From Cognatiyoonia koreensis (GTDB lineage: Bacteria > Pseudomonadota > Alphaproteobacteria > Rhodobacterales > Rhodobacteraceae), in contig NZ_FOIZ01000001.1 in assembly GCF_900109295.1 (NCBI RefSeq), forward strand, positions 2,232,001 through 2,296,000: DNA of 64,000 nucleotides, read 5' to 3'. The translations under genes were made by a program, and so were the position numbers. The notes beneath the pieces were generated by a model. That model did not search any database. It was not told the origin of the DNA and worked only from the letters and a program-made list of their open reading frames with translations. This document shows, one piece after another, positions 8,188 through 17,329 of this stretch. Each line of letters opens with the position of its first letter. The stretch's first letter is position 1.

Positions 8188-8736
8188 TCAGCGACCGGCA
8201 TCTTTCCATTTGGCCGGAGTGACATATACGATATTGTCACCAACACTGACCATGACCTCGCCGTCCTGAATATTGATCTGCAGTTTCATGGCCCGATTTG
8301 CGAGCCGGCCCAAGTCACCGGTTTCTTGTTCCGAGAGATTGCTGACATAAAGGTTGTCGAAGCGGGCTGTGCCGTTTTTGATCTTTTCCCACCACATCTC
8401 TGCTGTTTTGCCACCATATGTGTAGACAATCACCTTGTCGGCCTTGCCGCATGACTGACGGACAATTTTTTCGCTCGGAAGTCCCAACGCCACCCACAGT
8501 TCAAGTTCACCACTTAGGCTTTTCCGCCAGATATCAGGCTCGTCATCTGTCGATAGGCCACGCGTCATTTCCAACTGCTCGTGCGCATTCAGTGCGAAAG
8601 CAAGAATGCGCACCATCAGCCGTTCATCCGTTTCTGATGGATGTTTGGCGACCGTGAGTTTGTGGGTCTCGTAGTAGTGACGATCCATATCCGACACGGA
8701 AAGTTCTACCTTATAAACGGTGGCATTTTGCGCCAT
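8188..8736 (-). CDS. yaeQ: YaeQ family protein
   Basis: The 182-residue protein starts at ATG 8736 (MAQNATVYKVELSVSDMDR). The frame is open a further 118 codons upstream, but that part is an arginine/tryptophan-rich antisense of the helicase tail and not genuine. Family features are YKVELSVSDMDRHYYETHKLTVAKHPSETDERLMVRILAFAL (split here as one continuous N-terminal block), then EPDIWRK, ELWVALGLPSEKIVRQSCGKADKV and VYTYG. YaeQ has a PD-(D/E)xK nuclease-like fold and an unclear role (E. coli YaeQ can compensate for loss of RfaH). It is likely monocistronic. Confidence 0.9.
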   Translation of the reverse strand: MAQNATVYKVELSVSDMDRHYYETHKLTVAKHPSETDERLMVRILAFALNAHEQLEMTRGLSTDDEPDIWRKSLSGELELWVALGLPSEKIVRQSCGKADKVIVYTYGGKTAEMWWEKIKNGTARFDNLYVSNLSEQETGDLGRLANRAMKLQINIQDGEVMVSVGDNIVYVTPAKWKDAGR

Positions 8737-8847
8737 GGACTGCCTCAGAATGAATTTGATTGGCCAGCGGTTCGGTCGATTTTCCCAAGAGAGGACATAG
8801 TGCGAATGATCACACCAAATAACCGACTTCAGTCCGCAATTCCTTTG

Positions 8848-8877
8848 TAAAAAAGCCCGCCAAAGTGGCGGGCTTTC
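8848..8877 (-). terminator. Rho-independent terminator of the DEAD-box helicase gene
   Basis: AAAGCCCGCC (8852-8861) pairs with GGCGGGCTTT (8867-8876). Read on the minus strand the hairpin is followed by a run of T residues, 21 bp after the helicase stop at 8898. Confidence 0.85.
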
Positions 8878-8897
8878 TCTTATCTTGCTCTTTTCCC

Positions 8898-10211
8898 TTA
8901 CGCAGCCGCAGTGCTGCGCCCGCGGCCCGTTGCAGGCTTGCGCCGCCGGTTGCCCGACTTCGGTTTTGCGTTGGTATGACCCGGCTTGTTGCCACCACCG
9001 GCCCCACCAGCGTTGCGCGGCTTGCCGCGTCCGCGACCACCGCCGCCGCCACCGTTCGGGCGCTTCTTCTGACCCGGCTGGATATCCCATTCGCGGCCTG
9101 ACGCGATAGGGATCGTCGCCTTCATCGCTTTTTCAATGTCTTTAAGTTCGATCATCTCGTCTGGAGCGACTAGCGCGTGGGCTGTGCCTTCGGCCCCTGC
9201 CCGCGCTGTCCGCCCGATCCGGTGAACGTAGTTTTCAGCAACGTTTGGCAGATCATAGTTATAGACGTGGCGCACACCGGGAATGTCGATACCGCGCGCA
9301 GCGACGTCGGTGGCCACAAGCACACGCACCTTGCCGGACTTAAACGCCTCGATCGCGCGTTCGCGCTGGCCCTGGGATTTGTTGCCGTGGATCGATGCCG
9401 CGGCGAAACCCTTTTTCTCAAGGAATTTGAAAAGCTTTTCGCAGCCATGTTTTGTGCGGCCAAAAACCAAAGCCAATTCATCGCGGTGCTTATCGAGCAA
9501 TTCGACCAACAGCTCGGATTTTGCCGCCTGCGCAACAAAGTGTACGCGCTGGTCGATCTTCTTGACCGCTTGCCCAGGAGGGTTCACCTGCACACGCACC
9601 GCGTCTTTGAGATATGTATCTGCAAGTTCCGACATCAGTTTTGGCATCGTGGCCGAGAACATCATGGTCTGACGATCGTTCGCCAGCAGTGGCGCGATCT
9701 GGCGCAATGCGTGGATAAAGCCCATGTCCAGCATCTGGTCCGCCTCGTCCAGCACCAGATAGATCGTTTCATTAAGCCGCACGGCTTTGCGGTCCAGCAG
9801 ATCAATCAGGCGACCTGGTGTCGCCACCAGAAGGTCGACACCGTTCTGTAGACGCTTTTGCTGGGCAACGATGCCAGCTCCCCCCACCACAAGCGCGACC
9901 TTCAAATGGCTGCCCTTGGTATAATCGGTCAAATTGTCCGCAATTTGTTTGGCCAGCTCGCGTGTTGGCGCAAGAATTAGGCCGCGTGCAGTCTTGGGGT
10001 TCGGCTTGACGCCTGCCTTCATCAAGGCGTCGATCATCGGCAGGCCAAAGGCTGCGGTTTTGCCCGTGCCCGTCTGCGCAAGGCCCATCACATCGCGGCC
10101 GTTCATGGCATGCGGGATCGCCTGGGTCTGGATCGGGGTCGGGTCAGTAATGCCTTGTTCTTTCAATTTCGCAACAAGACGGGGCGCGAGGCCCAGCATA
10201 TCAAAGTCCAT
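8898..10211 (-). CDS. DEAD-box ATP-dependent RNA helicase (RhlE-like)
   Basis: Cytoplasmic RNA helicase, 437 residues from ATG 10211 (MDFDMLGLAP). The longer frame to 10466 gives no helicase homology. Motifs are in order: Q motif ITDPTPIQTQAIP, I AQTGTGKTAAF, Ia PTRELAKQ, Ib TPGRLIDLL, II VLDEADQMLDMGF, III MMFSATMP, IV LALVFGRTKHG, V ATDVAARGIDIP, VI HRIGRTARAG. The C-terminal 70 residues are glycine-, arginine- and lysine-rich, as in RhlE, and would bind RNA without sequence preference. RhlE is the best match by architecture. DbpA is unlikely because its specific RNA-binding domain is absent. Confidence 0.93.
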   Translation of the reverse strand: MDFDMLGLAPRLVAKLKEQGITDPTPIQTQAIPHAMNGRDVMGLAQTGTGKTAAFGLPMIDALMKAGVKPNPKTARGLILAPTRELAKQIADNLTDYTKGSHLKVALVVGGAGIVAQQKRLQNGVDLLVATPGRLIDLLDRKAVRLNETIYLVLDEADQMLDMGFIHALRQIAPLLANDRQTMMFSATMPKLMSELADTYLKDAVRVQVNPPGQAVKKIDQRVHFVAQAAKSELLVELLDKHRDELALVFGRTKHGCEKLFKFLEKKGFAAASIHGNKSQGQRERAIEAFKSGKVRVLVATDVAARGIDIPGVRHVYNYDLPNVAENYVHRIGRTARAGAEGTAHALVAPDEMIELKDIEKAMKATIPIASGREWDIQPGQKKRPNGGGGGGRGRGKPRNAGGAGGGNKPGHTNAKPKSGNRRRKPATGRGRSTAAA

Positions 10212-10525
10212 AAGTGTCTTTCTGGCGGGAAGAGCCCGCACGTAAGGTTCGGCGCCGGAAAGGCGCGCGGTTGCAGTGGCTGCGCCCGAATTGGCGCTGG
10301 ACCCCCTGCGTGATTGTGGGAACCTGTAATTCTCGGGCGCGTCTTGCGTCTGGCTTGCGCCAACGCTCTGCTCACGCGGCAGGATGCGCGCCCTGAGGTG
10401 CAAATGGCCCTTTGTTGCCGATCTGTCAAGCCCGCTGCAAAAATGAGACATTCTGGTCACTTGCACTTTTCACACATGATCGTGCGCCATAAGATCGCAC
10501 AAAATAAGTCGGTGAGGGCTGAGCC
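10212..10525. other. Divergent promoter region between helicase and mipZ
   Basis: About 310 bp serving both the minus-strand helicase and plus-strand mipZ. No strong -10/-35 pair, riboswitch or small gene is evident. Cold-inducible leaders are known upstream of DEAD-box genes, but I see no specific motif here. Confidence 0.45.
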
Positions 10526-11335
10526 GTGGCACATATAATCGTTGTCGGAAACGAAAAGGGCGGAGCGGGGAAATCCACAGTCGCCATGCATGTCGCGACG
10601 GCGCTGGCGCGCATGGGCCACAAGGTCGGCACGCTTGATCTGGACCTGCGCCAGAAGACGCTGGGCCGCTATATCAACAACCGTCTGACCTACATGAAAA
10701 AAGTCGGACTGGACCTGCCCACCCCGGCCTATCAGGACCTACCTGAAATAGATCAAAGCCAGCTTCGTCCGGGCGAAAACGTCTATGACCACCGCCTTTC
10801 GATGGCCGTTGCCAAGCTGGAGCCCAACGCCGATTTCATCTTGATCGACTGTCCCGGCAGCCACACACGGCTGTCACAGGTTGCCCATTCGCTAGCTGAT
10901 ACACTGATTACGCCGCTAAACGACAGTTTCATTGACTTCGACCTTTTGGCTCATGTTGACACGGATGCTGAAGAAATCACGGGTCCGTCGGTGTACTCGG
11001 AAATGGTTTGGAATGCCCGTCAGTTGCGCGCGAAGGCTGGCCTGCCCCCGATTGACTGGGTCGTGGTGCGCAACCGTCTTGGCGCGCAGGCCATGGTCAA
11101 CAAGGAAAAAATGCATCGTGCATTGGACAAGCTGTCCAAGCGGATCGGATTCCGTACCGCGACAGGTTTCAATGAGCGGGTGATTTTTCGCGAGCTTTTT
11201 CCACGAGGCCTGACGTTGCTTGATCTGCGCGACCTTGGCGTGAAGGGCATGAATATTTCCAATGTCGCCGCAAGGCAGGAACTGCGCGATCTGATAAAGG
11301 GGCTGGATCTGCCCGGTGTCGAAGTCAACTTCTAA
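10526..11335 (+). CDS. mipZ: Division-plane positioning ATPase MipZ
   Basis: ParA/MinD-superfamily ATPase that forms a gradient from the ParB-bound poles and blocks FtsZ polymerisation. In alphaproteobacteria it takes the place of MinCD. The start is GTG 10526 after GTGAGGG. The deviant Walker A is VGNEKGGAGKSTVAMH (about 7-22), followed by TLDLDLRQKTLGRYINNR, the Walker B region DFILIDCPGSHTRLS and the family-specific NDSFIDFDLLAHVD. The 269 residues are the normal length. mipZ next to a helicase without parAB is usual. Confidence 0.93.
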   Translation: MAHIIVVGNEKGGAGKSTVAMHVATALARMGHKVGTLDLDLRQKTLGRYINNRLTYMKKVGLDLPTPAYQDLPEIDQSQLRPGENVYDHRLSMAVAKLEPNADFILIDCPGSHTRLSQVAHSLADTLITPLNDSFIDFDLLAHVDTDAEEITGPSVYSEMVWNARQLRAKAGLPPIDWVVVRNRLGAQAMVNKEKMHRALDKLSKRIGFRTATGFNERVIFRELFPRGLTLLDLRDLGVKGMNISNVAARQELRDLIKGLDLPGVEVNF

Positions 11336-11412
11336 CGCGCCAATTCTCGCGTAAATCATCCACTTCCGACAAGACGGTTGACCGCTTCGGCGAACTGCCC
11401 AAAGCTTTGTGC

Positions 11413-13050
11413 ATGTTCCACTTGTCGCGCCGATCGTTTCACAAGGCGGCCCTGGCCTCGCTGGTGGCAGGCTTGGCCAAGTCGGCCTTTGCATCATCGC
11501 CTTCCGATATTCTTCTAAATCGTCTGACCTTTGGCGCGCGACCAGGGGAGGAGATCGGCGATCTGGCGAGTTGGCTGGATCAGCAGTTTTCGATCCCAGC
11601 AAACCCGCCGGACCTGAAGGCCCGACTTGCCGACGCCTGGCTGCACATTGCTTTTGATGCGGGAATGCAGGAGTCCGGTGCGACTTATGCTGCCGTGGAT
11701 GAAATGCGACCCCTGTCTGCTTTGTTTCGTGATCCCGCGGAAATGCTGGATCTTCTCGATTATGAGAAACCATTCAATTACCGCGAGCGCATCCGTCCGG
11801 CGGACGAAGTGGTTGCTGCATCGCTGATCCGCGCCGTTCATTCAGAGGCCCAACTGCGCGAAGTCATCACACAATTCTGGCACGACCATTTCAGCGTGAA
11901 TGCTTATAAGGATGAAGCAACCGCTGTTTACTTTCCCACCTACGATTCAATTCTGCGCGCCAACGCACTTGGAAACTTCCGCGAACTGCTCGGAGCTGTT
12001 GCTACGTCTCCTGCAATGCTGACTTATCTTAACAACGACGGGTCACGCGCGAGCCCCGCCAACGAAAACTATGCACGCGAATTGCTTGAATTGCATACGC
12101 TTGGTGCGGAACACTATCACAACGATCTTTATGACGACTGGGCTGCCGTGCCGGGCGCGCGCGATGGCCTCGCAAAAGGCTATATCGATCAGGACGTTTA
12201 CGAGGTTGCACGTGCATTTACGGGATGGACTGTTGGTGACGGGCGCTGGGTTGATGAAGGTGTTGAAACGCCACGCACGGGTCGGTTCGCCTATGTTGAA
12301 AGCTGGCATGACCCGTATCAGAAACGAATCCTCGCCACCGAATTTCCACCCAATGCCGGACCGATGGAGGACGGGCGTCGTGTGCTGGATCTTTTGGCGT
12401 ATCACCCTGCAACGGCACGCTTCGTCACCCGCAAATTTCTGTTGCGACTGGGCATCGAAAGCCCAAGCGATGCGTATCATGCGCGGGTCGCATCCATGTT
12501 CCGATCGACAGCCAAAGCGCCGGATCAAATCGCACAGGTGATCCGCGCGATCGTGCTGGACGACGAATTCGCAACCACGCCACAGACAAAACTGCGTCGG
12601 CCCTTCGAAGTGCTAGCAGCCTTGTATCGCCGCACTGGTGCGTCAGTCGCGAGCCCACAAATGACCTTCACTGCCTATTTGCAGGATGCCGGCTGGTCAC
12701 AGCATGCGGTCCGGCCGCCAACTGGACATTCTGACCGTTCGGAATACTGGGCCAATACGCGCACGCTTAACGGCACAATTTCGATGCTGCTTGCCGCGCA
12801 TGAAGACTGGTTTGAAGCCGCCGATGTCGCCGCACTTGAACGTATTCCTGACGGACTGCGGACATGGGGTGATCTAGGAACTTACTGGACGACACGTGTC
12901 TGCGCGCTCGATTCCGTTGATCCGTGGATTGAGCTGATGGGCGTTGCTTCATCCGACCCGCTACCAAGAGATGATCCAGGGTGGATCAGGTGGGCCGCGC
13001 AATCCGCGATTGTCATCGCGGCGGTCAATCCGGAATTCATGGTGCGCTGA
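11413..13050 (+). CDS. DUF1800 family protein with Tat signal
   Basis: A 545-residue exported protein. ATG 11413 is preferred over TTG 11407. The N-terminus SRRSFHKAALASLVAGLAKSAFA is a twin-arginine signal with an Ala-x-Ala cleavage site. Conserved DUF1800 elements follow: LLNRLTFGARPGE, QFWHDHFSVNA, YDSILRANALGNFRELL, DGSRASPANENYARELLELHTLG, ARAFTGWTV and ILATEFPPNAG. DUF1800 genes are almost always paired with DUF1501 genes, as here, where the next gene starts at the last base of this one (TGATG). The pair's biochemical role is unknown. Confidence 0.88.
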   Translation: MFHLSRRSFHKAALASLVAGLAKSAFASSPSDILLNRLTFGARPGEEIGDLASWLDQQFSIPANPPDLKARLADAWLHIAFDAGMQESGATYAAVDEMRPLSALFRDPAEMLDLLDYEKPFNYRERIRPADEVVAASLIRAVHSEAQLREVITQFWHDHFSVNAYKDEATAVYFPTYDSILRANALGNFRELLGAVATSPAMLTYLNNDGSRASPANENYARELLELHTLGAEHYHNDLYDDWAAVPGARDGLAKGYIDQDVYEVARAFTGWTVGDGRWVDEGVETPRTGRFAYVESWHDPYQKRILATEFPPNAGPMEDGRRVLDLLAYHPATARFVTRKFLLRLGIESPSDAYHARVASMFRSTAKAPDQIAQVIRAIVLDDEFATTPQTKLRRPFEVLAALYRRTGASVASPQMTFTAYLQDAGWSQHAVRPPTGHSDRSEYWANTRTLNGTISMLLAAHEDWFEAADVAALERIPDGLRTWGDLGTYWTTRVCALDSVDPWIELMGVASSDPLPRDDPGWIRWAAQSAIVIAAVNPEFMVR

Positions 13051-14183
13051 TGGCAGATCCAATCCTTGTAGTTTTGTTCCTGCGCGGCGGCTGTGATGGC
13101 CTCAATCTGGTCTGTCCTGCCGGAGATGCGGACTTGGTTGCGGCACGCCCGGACACCCTGCGGGTTGAGCGCAAAGGCGATGATGCCGGCCTATTGCTGT
13201 CCGAGCAGGCGGCAGATGTCGATTTCCGCCTTCACCCACAAGCAAAGTTCTTGTGGGAGCTTTTTGAAGCCAAGGAATTGGCCATTATCCACGCGGCCGG
13301 GCTGACGGACGGTACGCGCAGCCATTTCGATGCCGAAGCGAAGATGGAGCGCGCAGCACCCAACGGCGCGGCAGGCGGCTGGCTTGGCCGGTATCTGACC
13401 GCAATCGCGCCAGAAGGGCTTTTGCCCACGTTGGCAATCGGCTCTGAAGTGCCCGACAGTTTGGGCGGCGCTGCCCAAGTGGCACTTGCTGAGCAACTGA
13501 GCGACCTTATCATCGCGCAGGGTTGGGATATTGCGCCGCTCTTGAAACAGCGCCTCGCTAGCGGTTTTGGCACGCACAGCCTTCTCGCGCAGCCTGTCGA
13601 ACGCCTGCTGCAATTGTCTTCATTGCTCGAAAGCCGGATCGTAAATGATGCTGGTGAGGTAACCGATTACGTGCCGGAAGCGGATTATCCTGAATGCAAC
13701 CTTTCCCGTTCTCTGATATCTGTAGCCCAGTCAATCAAGCTCGACATGGGGTTGCGTGTCGCGACCGTCGACTTTGGCGGATGGGATACGCATATGGACC
13801 AATCCAGTGCATTTGGCGGGCTGGTGCATGATCTTTCCGGCGCACTAGGTGCGTTTTGGCGCGATCTTGGCACGCATCAAGAACACACGACCGTAGTGGT
13901 GATGAGTGAGTTCGGACGCCGCTTGAGGGCGAACACTTCTGGCGGCACGGATCACGGTTTCGGAAATGCGATGATGGTGCTTGGGCCGACAGTTAAGGGT
14001 GGCCGCATGATAGGGGCGTGGCCGGGCCTTTCAAATGATGCTTTGGACTCTGGCGCAGATCTGGACATCACGACTGACTATCGAACCGTGCTTTCCGATG
14101 TGATGACCCGTCACATGAAATTCGATGATATAGATTTGCTGTTTCCCGGTTTCACTTATCGTTCCGCGGGCATTTTCGCCTAG
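13050..14183 (+). CDS. DUF1501 family protein without its own signal peptide
   Basis: A 377-residue member of the DUF1501 family, distantly related to alkaline phosphatase/sulfatase folds. It has LVVLFLRGGCDGLNLV near the start, IIHAAGLTDGTRSHFDAEAKME, TVDFGGWDTHMDQ, and the diagnostic VVMSEFGRRLRANTSGGTDHG. Its start ATG 13050 overlaps the stop of the DUF1800 gene. Family members commonly carry a Tat leader, but this one begins directly with MADPILVVLFLRGG, so export would depend on its partner (inference) or the protein is cytoplasmic. It is convergent with the DUF4387 gene, overlapping 4 nt at the stops. Confidence 0.88.
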   Translation: MADPILVVLFLRGGCDGLNLVCPAGDADLVAARPDTLRVERKGDDAGLLLSEQAADVDFRLHPQAKFLWELFEAKELAIIHAAGLTDGTRSHFDAEAKMERAAPNGAAGGWLGRYLTAIAPEGLLPTLAIGSEVPDSLGGAAQVALAEQLSDLIIAQGWDIAPLLKQRLASGFGTHSLLAQPVERLLQLSSLLESRIVNDAGEVTDYVPEADYPECNLSRSLISVAQSIKLDMGLRVATVDFGGWDTHMDQSSAFGGLVHDLSGALGAFWRDLGTHQEHTTVVVMSEFGRRLRANTSGGTDHGFGNAMMVLGPTVKGGRMIGAWPGLSNDALDSGADLDITTDYRTVLSDVMTRHMKFDDIDLLFPGFTYRSAGIFA

Positions 14184-14479
14184 ATATCCAGCTCTGCCAA
14201 AAGCGCGGCCCATGACGCGCCGTGCATGTCGCGGTCATGTATATCGCCCTGTATCGCCGGGCGCGGCAGGCTGAACTTGATGACATGAAGGTCAGCGATA
14301 TCGAACCGCTTCAGGGTCTGGCTATTGGATTGAAACAGTCGAGAAACCGCGTCCGTTTTCAGGCGTTTGATGACATCTGCATATCGTTCAGCATCGCCAC
14401 AGAATATATCTATCGTCAACCAAAACGGGCCGGCGTTCTTGGACCGTACTTTCTGGACAAGCGTGCGCAGTTCAGCCAA
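14180..14479 (-). CDS. DUF4387 family protein (AtuA partner)
   Basis: A 99-residue protein with VRSKNAGPFWLTIDIFCGDAERY at the N-terminus and IKFSLPRPAIQGDIHDRDMHG near the C-terminus, both typical of DUF4387. The family is usually encoded next to AtuA/DUF1446 proteins and is sometimes fused to them. The start overlaps the end of the AtuA gene by 8 nt, so the two are probably co-translated. It has no signal peptide. The function is unknown, perhaps a small subunit of an AtuA-type enzyme (inference). Confidence 0.85.
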   Translation of the reverse strand: MAELRTLVQKVRSKNAGPFWLTIDIFCGDAERYADVIKRLKTDAVSRLFQSNSQTLKRFDIADLHVIKFSLPRPAIQGDIHDRDMHGASWAALLAELDI

Positions 14480-15821
14480 CGTCGTGCACCTCTATCCGAA
14501 ACGCGTCCATTGGATCGTCCAATGTCAGTACGTGGTTCAATGCAAAGCGGTAGATTTGGCCCCGGGGCATTTCCGCAGGTGAGTATGGAAACGCAAAAGT
14601 TGGTTGTTCTTCATCCGGCGTCAGCGGGTGGTGGAGAAGATAGGGGTTGAGCATCTTGCCAATCTCAAGCGCCAATGCCTCTGTCGGGGCTGTGACCATT
14701 GCGAGCACGCCGATTTCAACAGCTTCCGACCTGCGAGTTTCGAGGCTGCCAAAGCTGGCATTCTGACCGATCAATCGAATTTCGATTGTAAAATCGTCAG
14801 TTCGCAAACGGTCGGCCGCCTTGGCGCGACATTTCGCGACAATGTCGTCCGCCCAGATTTGTGCGCTCTCGACGTAGCGTCGGTCGCGCAGTAGCGCCAT
14901 CAGAACGACCTGAAAACCCGCCGGGCACGCACCTTCCAGTTTGACTGTGTAGGTTTCTGACGGCACCCACTGCGATCCCATTACACGCACCGACGTTTTA
15001 TCAATCGCCGCATATTTCGCCTGCGTGACATCAAGATGACCACCTGGTTCATATAAGATAAAAGGGTCCGCGTTTTCATAAAGCATATGGGCAGACACTG
15101 TGTGCGGGCTCGCATGCGCTCCATCGGCCAGAGGTGTGACCGTAAACCCTTCAGCATCGAAATCGACAAGGATCACGCCCGATTGCGGGTTAGTCGCACA
15201 AAGCGCCCCACATTCACCAATCTTCGCCCCGTGCCATGCACCACCGGCGTGACACCCTTTCTGCAACGGCAGCGCGGCAATGATTGCGGTATCTGTCGTA
15301 CGTCCGGCGATCACGATATCGGCCCCAGTATCTAGTGCGGCTGTGATCTGCTCGGCCCCTGCCAGCGCGACGATATGTGTGCAGTCCTGAATGATTGTCT
15401 CGGAAATGTCGGGCGCATTTCCAAGTGGCTGAACCCGTCCTTCTGTCAGCGCGTTTGCGATGTCTGTCTTATCTTGCCCGCTATAGAGAACCGCAATTTT
15501 AAGCGGGGTTCCCTGTTCTGCCGCGATTTCGCGGGTGATGTCCAACATCCAGTCAACTGCCGTGTCAGCACCGCAGGTTCCAGCGGTGCCGATAACAAGT
15601 GGAACGCCCGCCTGTGCGCGCGCCTCCATCAGCCCGGCCCATTCGATTTTGGTCGAGGAGCGGGCGTATTTTGACACGCCCTGTCCCAGATATGCAGGCC
15701 CGCTGTCCGTAGAGCCACCGTCAACGACAATAATATCGGGTTTCGCCGCCACACCACGCCGCAGTGCGACCTTGTCGTAGTTCAGTCCAAGAGCACCGGA
15801 GGGGATCAGAACCTTGACCAT
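14472..15821 (-). CDS. AtuA-like acyclic terpene utilisation family protein (DUF1446)
   Basis: A 449-residue cytoplasmic protein. It has DIIVVDGGSTDSGPAYLG (about 29-46), PLVIGTAGTCGADTAVDWML, DIVIAGRTTDTAIIAALPL and GGAWHGAKIGECGALC, all typical of the AtuA/DUF1446 family. AtuA is needed for citronellol/geraniol catabolism in Pseudomonas, but its reaction is not established. Here it is fused into an operon with a TctABC transporter (TAATG overlap with tctA), so its substrate is more likely an imported carboxylate than a free terpene (inference). Confidence 0.85.
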   Translation of the reverse strand: MVKVLIPSGALGLNYDKVALRRGVAAKPDIIVVDGGSTDSGPAYLGQGVSKYARSSTKIEWAGLMEARAQAGVPLVIGTAGTCGADTAVDWMLDITREIAAEQGTPLKIAVLYSGQDKTDIANALTEGRVQPLGNAPDISETIIQDCTHIVALAGAEQITAALDTGADIVIAGRTTDTAIIAALPLQKGCHAGGAWHGAKIGECGALCATNPQSGVILVDFDAEGFTVTPLADGAHASPHTVSAHMLYENADPFILYEPGGHLDVTQAKYAAIDKTSVRVMGSQWVPSETYTVKLEGACPAGFQVVLMALLRDRRYVESAQIWADDIVAKCRAKAADRLRTDDFTIEIRLIGQNASFGSLETRRSEAVEIGVLAMVTAPTEALALEIGKMLNPYLLHHPLTPDEEQPTFAFPYSPAEMPRGQIYRFALNHVLTLDDPMDAFRIEVHDVG

Positions 15822-17326
15822 TAGTCTGTGATCGCCTGTGGCTTCCTGAGGACATTCCGCAGGAACATCGGTGCGACGAAACCTGCAATTGCAAAGACCC
15901 AGAAACCGATCGCGATCCAGCTTGAAAAGAGATACGTCGGATCGCCATCTGACAGGGTCATGGCGCGACGCAATGCATCTTCCATATTACCGCCCAGCAG
16001 AATCCCGAGAATTACAGGCACCGTTGGCACATCCAGCTTGCGCAGGAAGTACCCAAGGACACCGAAACCAATCAGCATCAACATGTCGAAATAGCTGCCT
16101 GTCAGTGAGTAGATGCCCGTGAAGGAGATCATTGTAACGCCCGGCATAAGGATCCAAGCGGGAACGGTCAGGATTTTCACGAAAATCTTCACCATGGGAA
16201 CATTCATGATCAACAGGACGACGTTCGCGATCAAAAGGGACGCAATCAACCCCCAAACCACATCCGGATTGTCACGGAATAGCGTGGGCCCCGGTGTGAT
16301 GTTCAGCGTCATCAAGAGTGCAAGCAGCACAGCTGTTGTGCCCGATCCGGGCACACCTAAAGTCAGCATTGGCACCAATGCCCCCCCGGCGGCAGCGTTA
16401 TTGCCCGCCTCGGGTGCTGCCACTCCTTTTGGTACACCGGTTCCGAAACCGCCTTTTTCACCGGCTATGGATTTCTCGGACATATAGGCAAGGAAAGACC
16501 CAAGCGACGCCCCCGCACCGGGCAGAACCCCTGCGATGAATCCAACGCCAGAGGCCCGCAACATCGTGGGTGTCGTTTCCCTGATGTATTTCCAAGGAAT
16601 CCTGACCTTGTCGAGCACGACACCGATTGATGATCCTTTCCCGTGGCTTTCGATAAAGAAGAACAGCTCTGCAATTGCAAAAAGACCGACGATCGCGACA
16701 AGGAAATCAACACCATCGTAAAGGTGCAGGTTGCCGCCGGTCAGACGGGGCAGACCGGATGACGAATCTACGCCGATCATTGCAATGCCAAGTCCGATAC
16801 AGGCCGAGATTGCGGATTTGGCCTGGTTGTTCGATGCCATGCCACCCAGCGTGCAGAACGCGAGCAGGTAAAGCGCAAAGTATTCCGCGGGCCCGAAGAG
16901 AAACGCGACCCGTGCCAGCACAGGTGCCAACAAGATGAGCCCAATCGTCGCAAGAAATGCACCCACGAAAGAGGCGACACCCGATAGGACGAGCGCGTCA
17001 CCGGCCTGCCCACGCTTTGCCATCGGATAGCCGTCAAGCGTGGTCATCAACGCCGGTTCGTCGCCGGGAATATTCAGAAGGATCGACGAGATACGCCCGC
17101 CATACATCGCGCCATAGTATACGGATGTCATGAGCACGAGTGCAGACGTTGCGTCCAGACCAAGCGCAAAGGAAATCGGGATCAAGATCGCGACGCCGTT
17201 TGATGGCCCCAGCCCCGGCAACGCGCCTATGATCGTCCCAAAAAAGCAACCGATGATCGCAAGCATCAACGTGTAAGGCGACAACGCAACCGAAAAGCCA
17301 AGTGCGAGATTTGCAAGGGTTTCCAT
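15821..17326 (-). CDS. tctA: Tripartite tricarboxylate transporter, large permease TctA
   Basis: Polytopic inner-membrane subunit, 501 residues from ATG 17326 (an in-frame TTG lies at 17329). The signature GALPGLGPSNGVAILIPISFALG is at about 38-60, the second conserved loop is GLALPGAGASLG-like (FIAGVLPGAGASLGSFLAY), and VPMLTLGVPGSGTTAVLLALLM follows. About 11-12 membrane segments are expected. It forms a secondary carboxylate symporter with TctB and the periplasmic TctC encoded upstream in the same operon. Confidence 0.94.
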   Translation of the reverse strand: METLANLALGFSVALSPYTLMLAIIGCFFGTIIGALPGLGPSNGVAILIPISFALGLDATSALVLMTSVYYGAMYGGRISSILLNIPGDEPALMTTLDGYPMAKRGQAGDALVLSGVASFVGAFLATIGLILLAPVLARVAFLFGPAEYFALYLLAFCTLGGMASNNQAKSAISACIGLGIAMIGVDSSSGLPRLTGGNLHLYDGVDFLVAIVGLFAIAELFFFIESHGKGSSIGVVLDKVRIPWKYIRETTPTMLRASGVGFIAGVLPGAGASLGSFLAYMSEKSIAGEKGGFGTGVPKGVAAPEAGNNAAAGGALVPMLTLGVPGSGTTAVLLALLMTLNITPGPTLFRDNPDVVWGLIASLLIANVVLLIMNVPMVKIFVKILTVPAWILMPGVTMISFTGIYSLTGSYFDMLMLIGFGVLGYFLRKLDVPTVPVILGILLGGNMEDALRRAMTLSDGDPTYLFSSWIAIGFWVFAIAGFVAPMFLRNVLRKPQAITD

Positions 17327-17329
17327 CAA

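Noticed and set aside
8118..8222. 34-codon plus-strand frame running into yaeQ
   Set aside because: Looks protein-like, but has no ribosome site, no conserved domain and ends inside the opposing gene.
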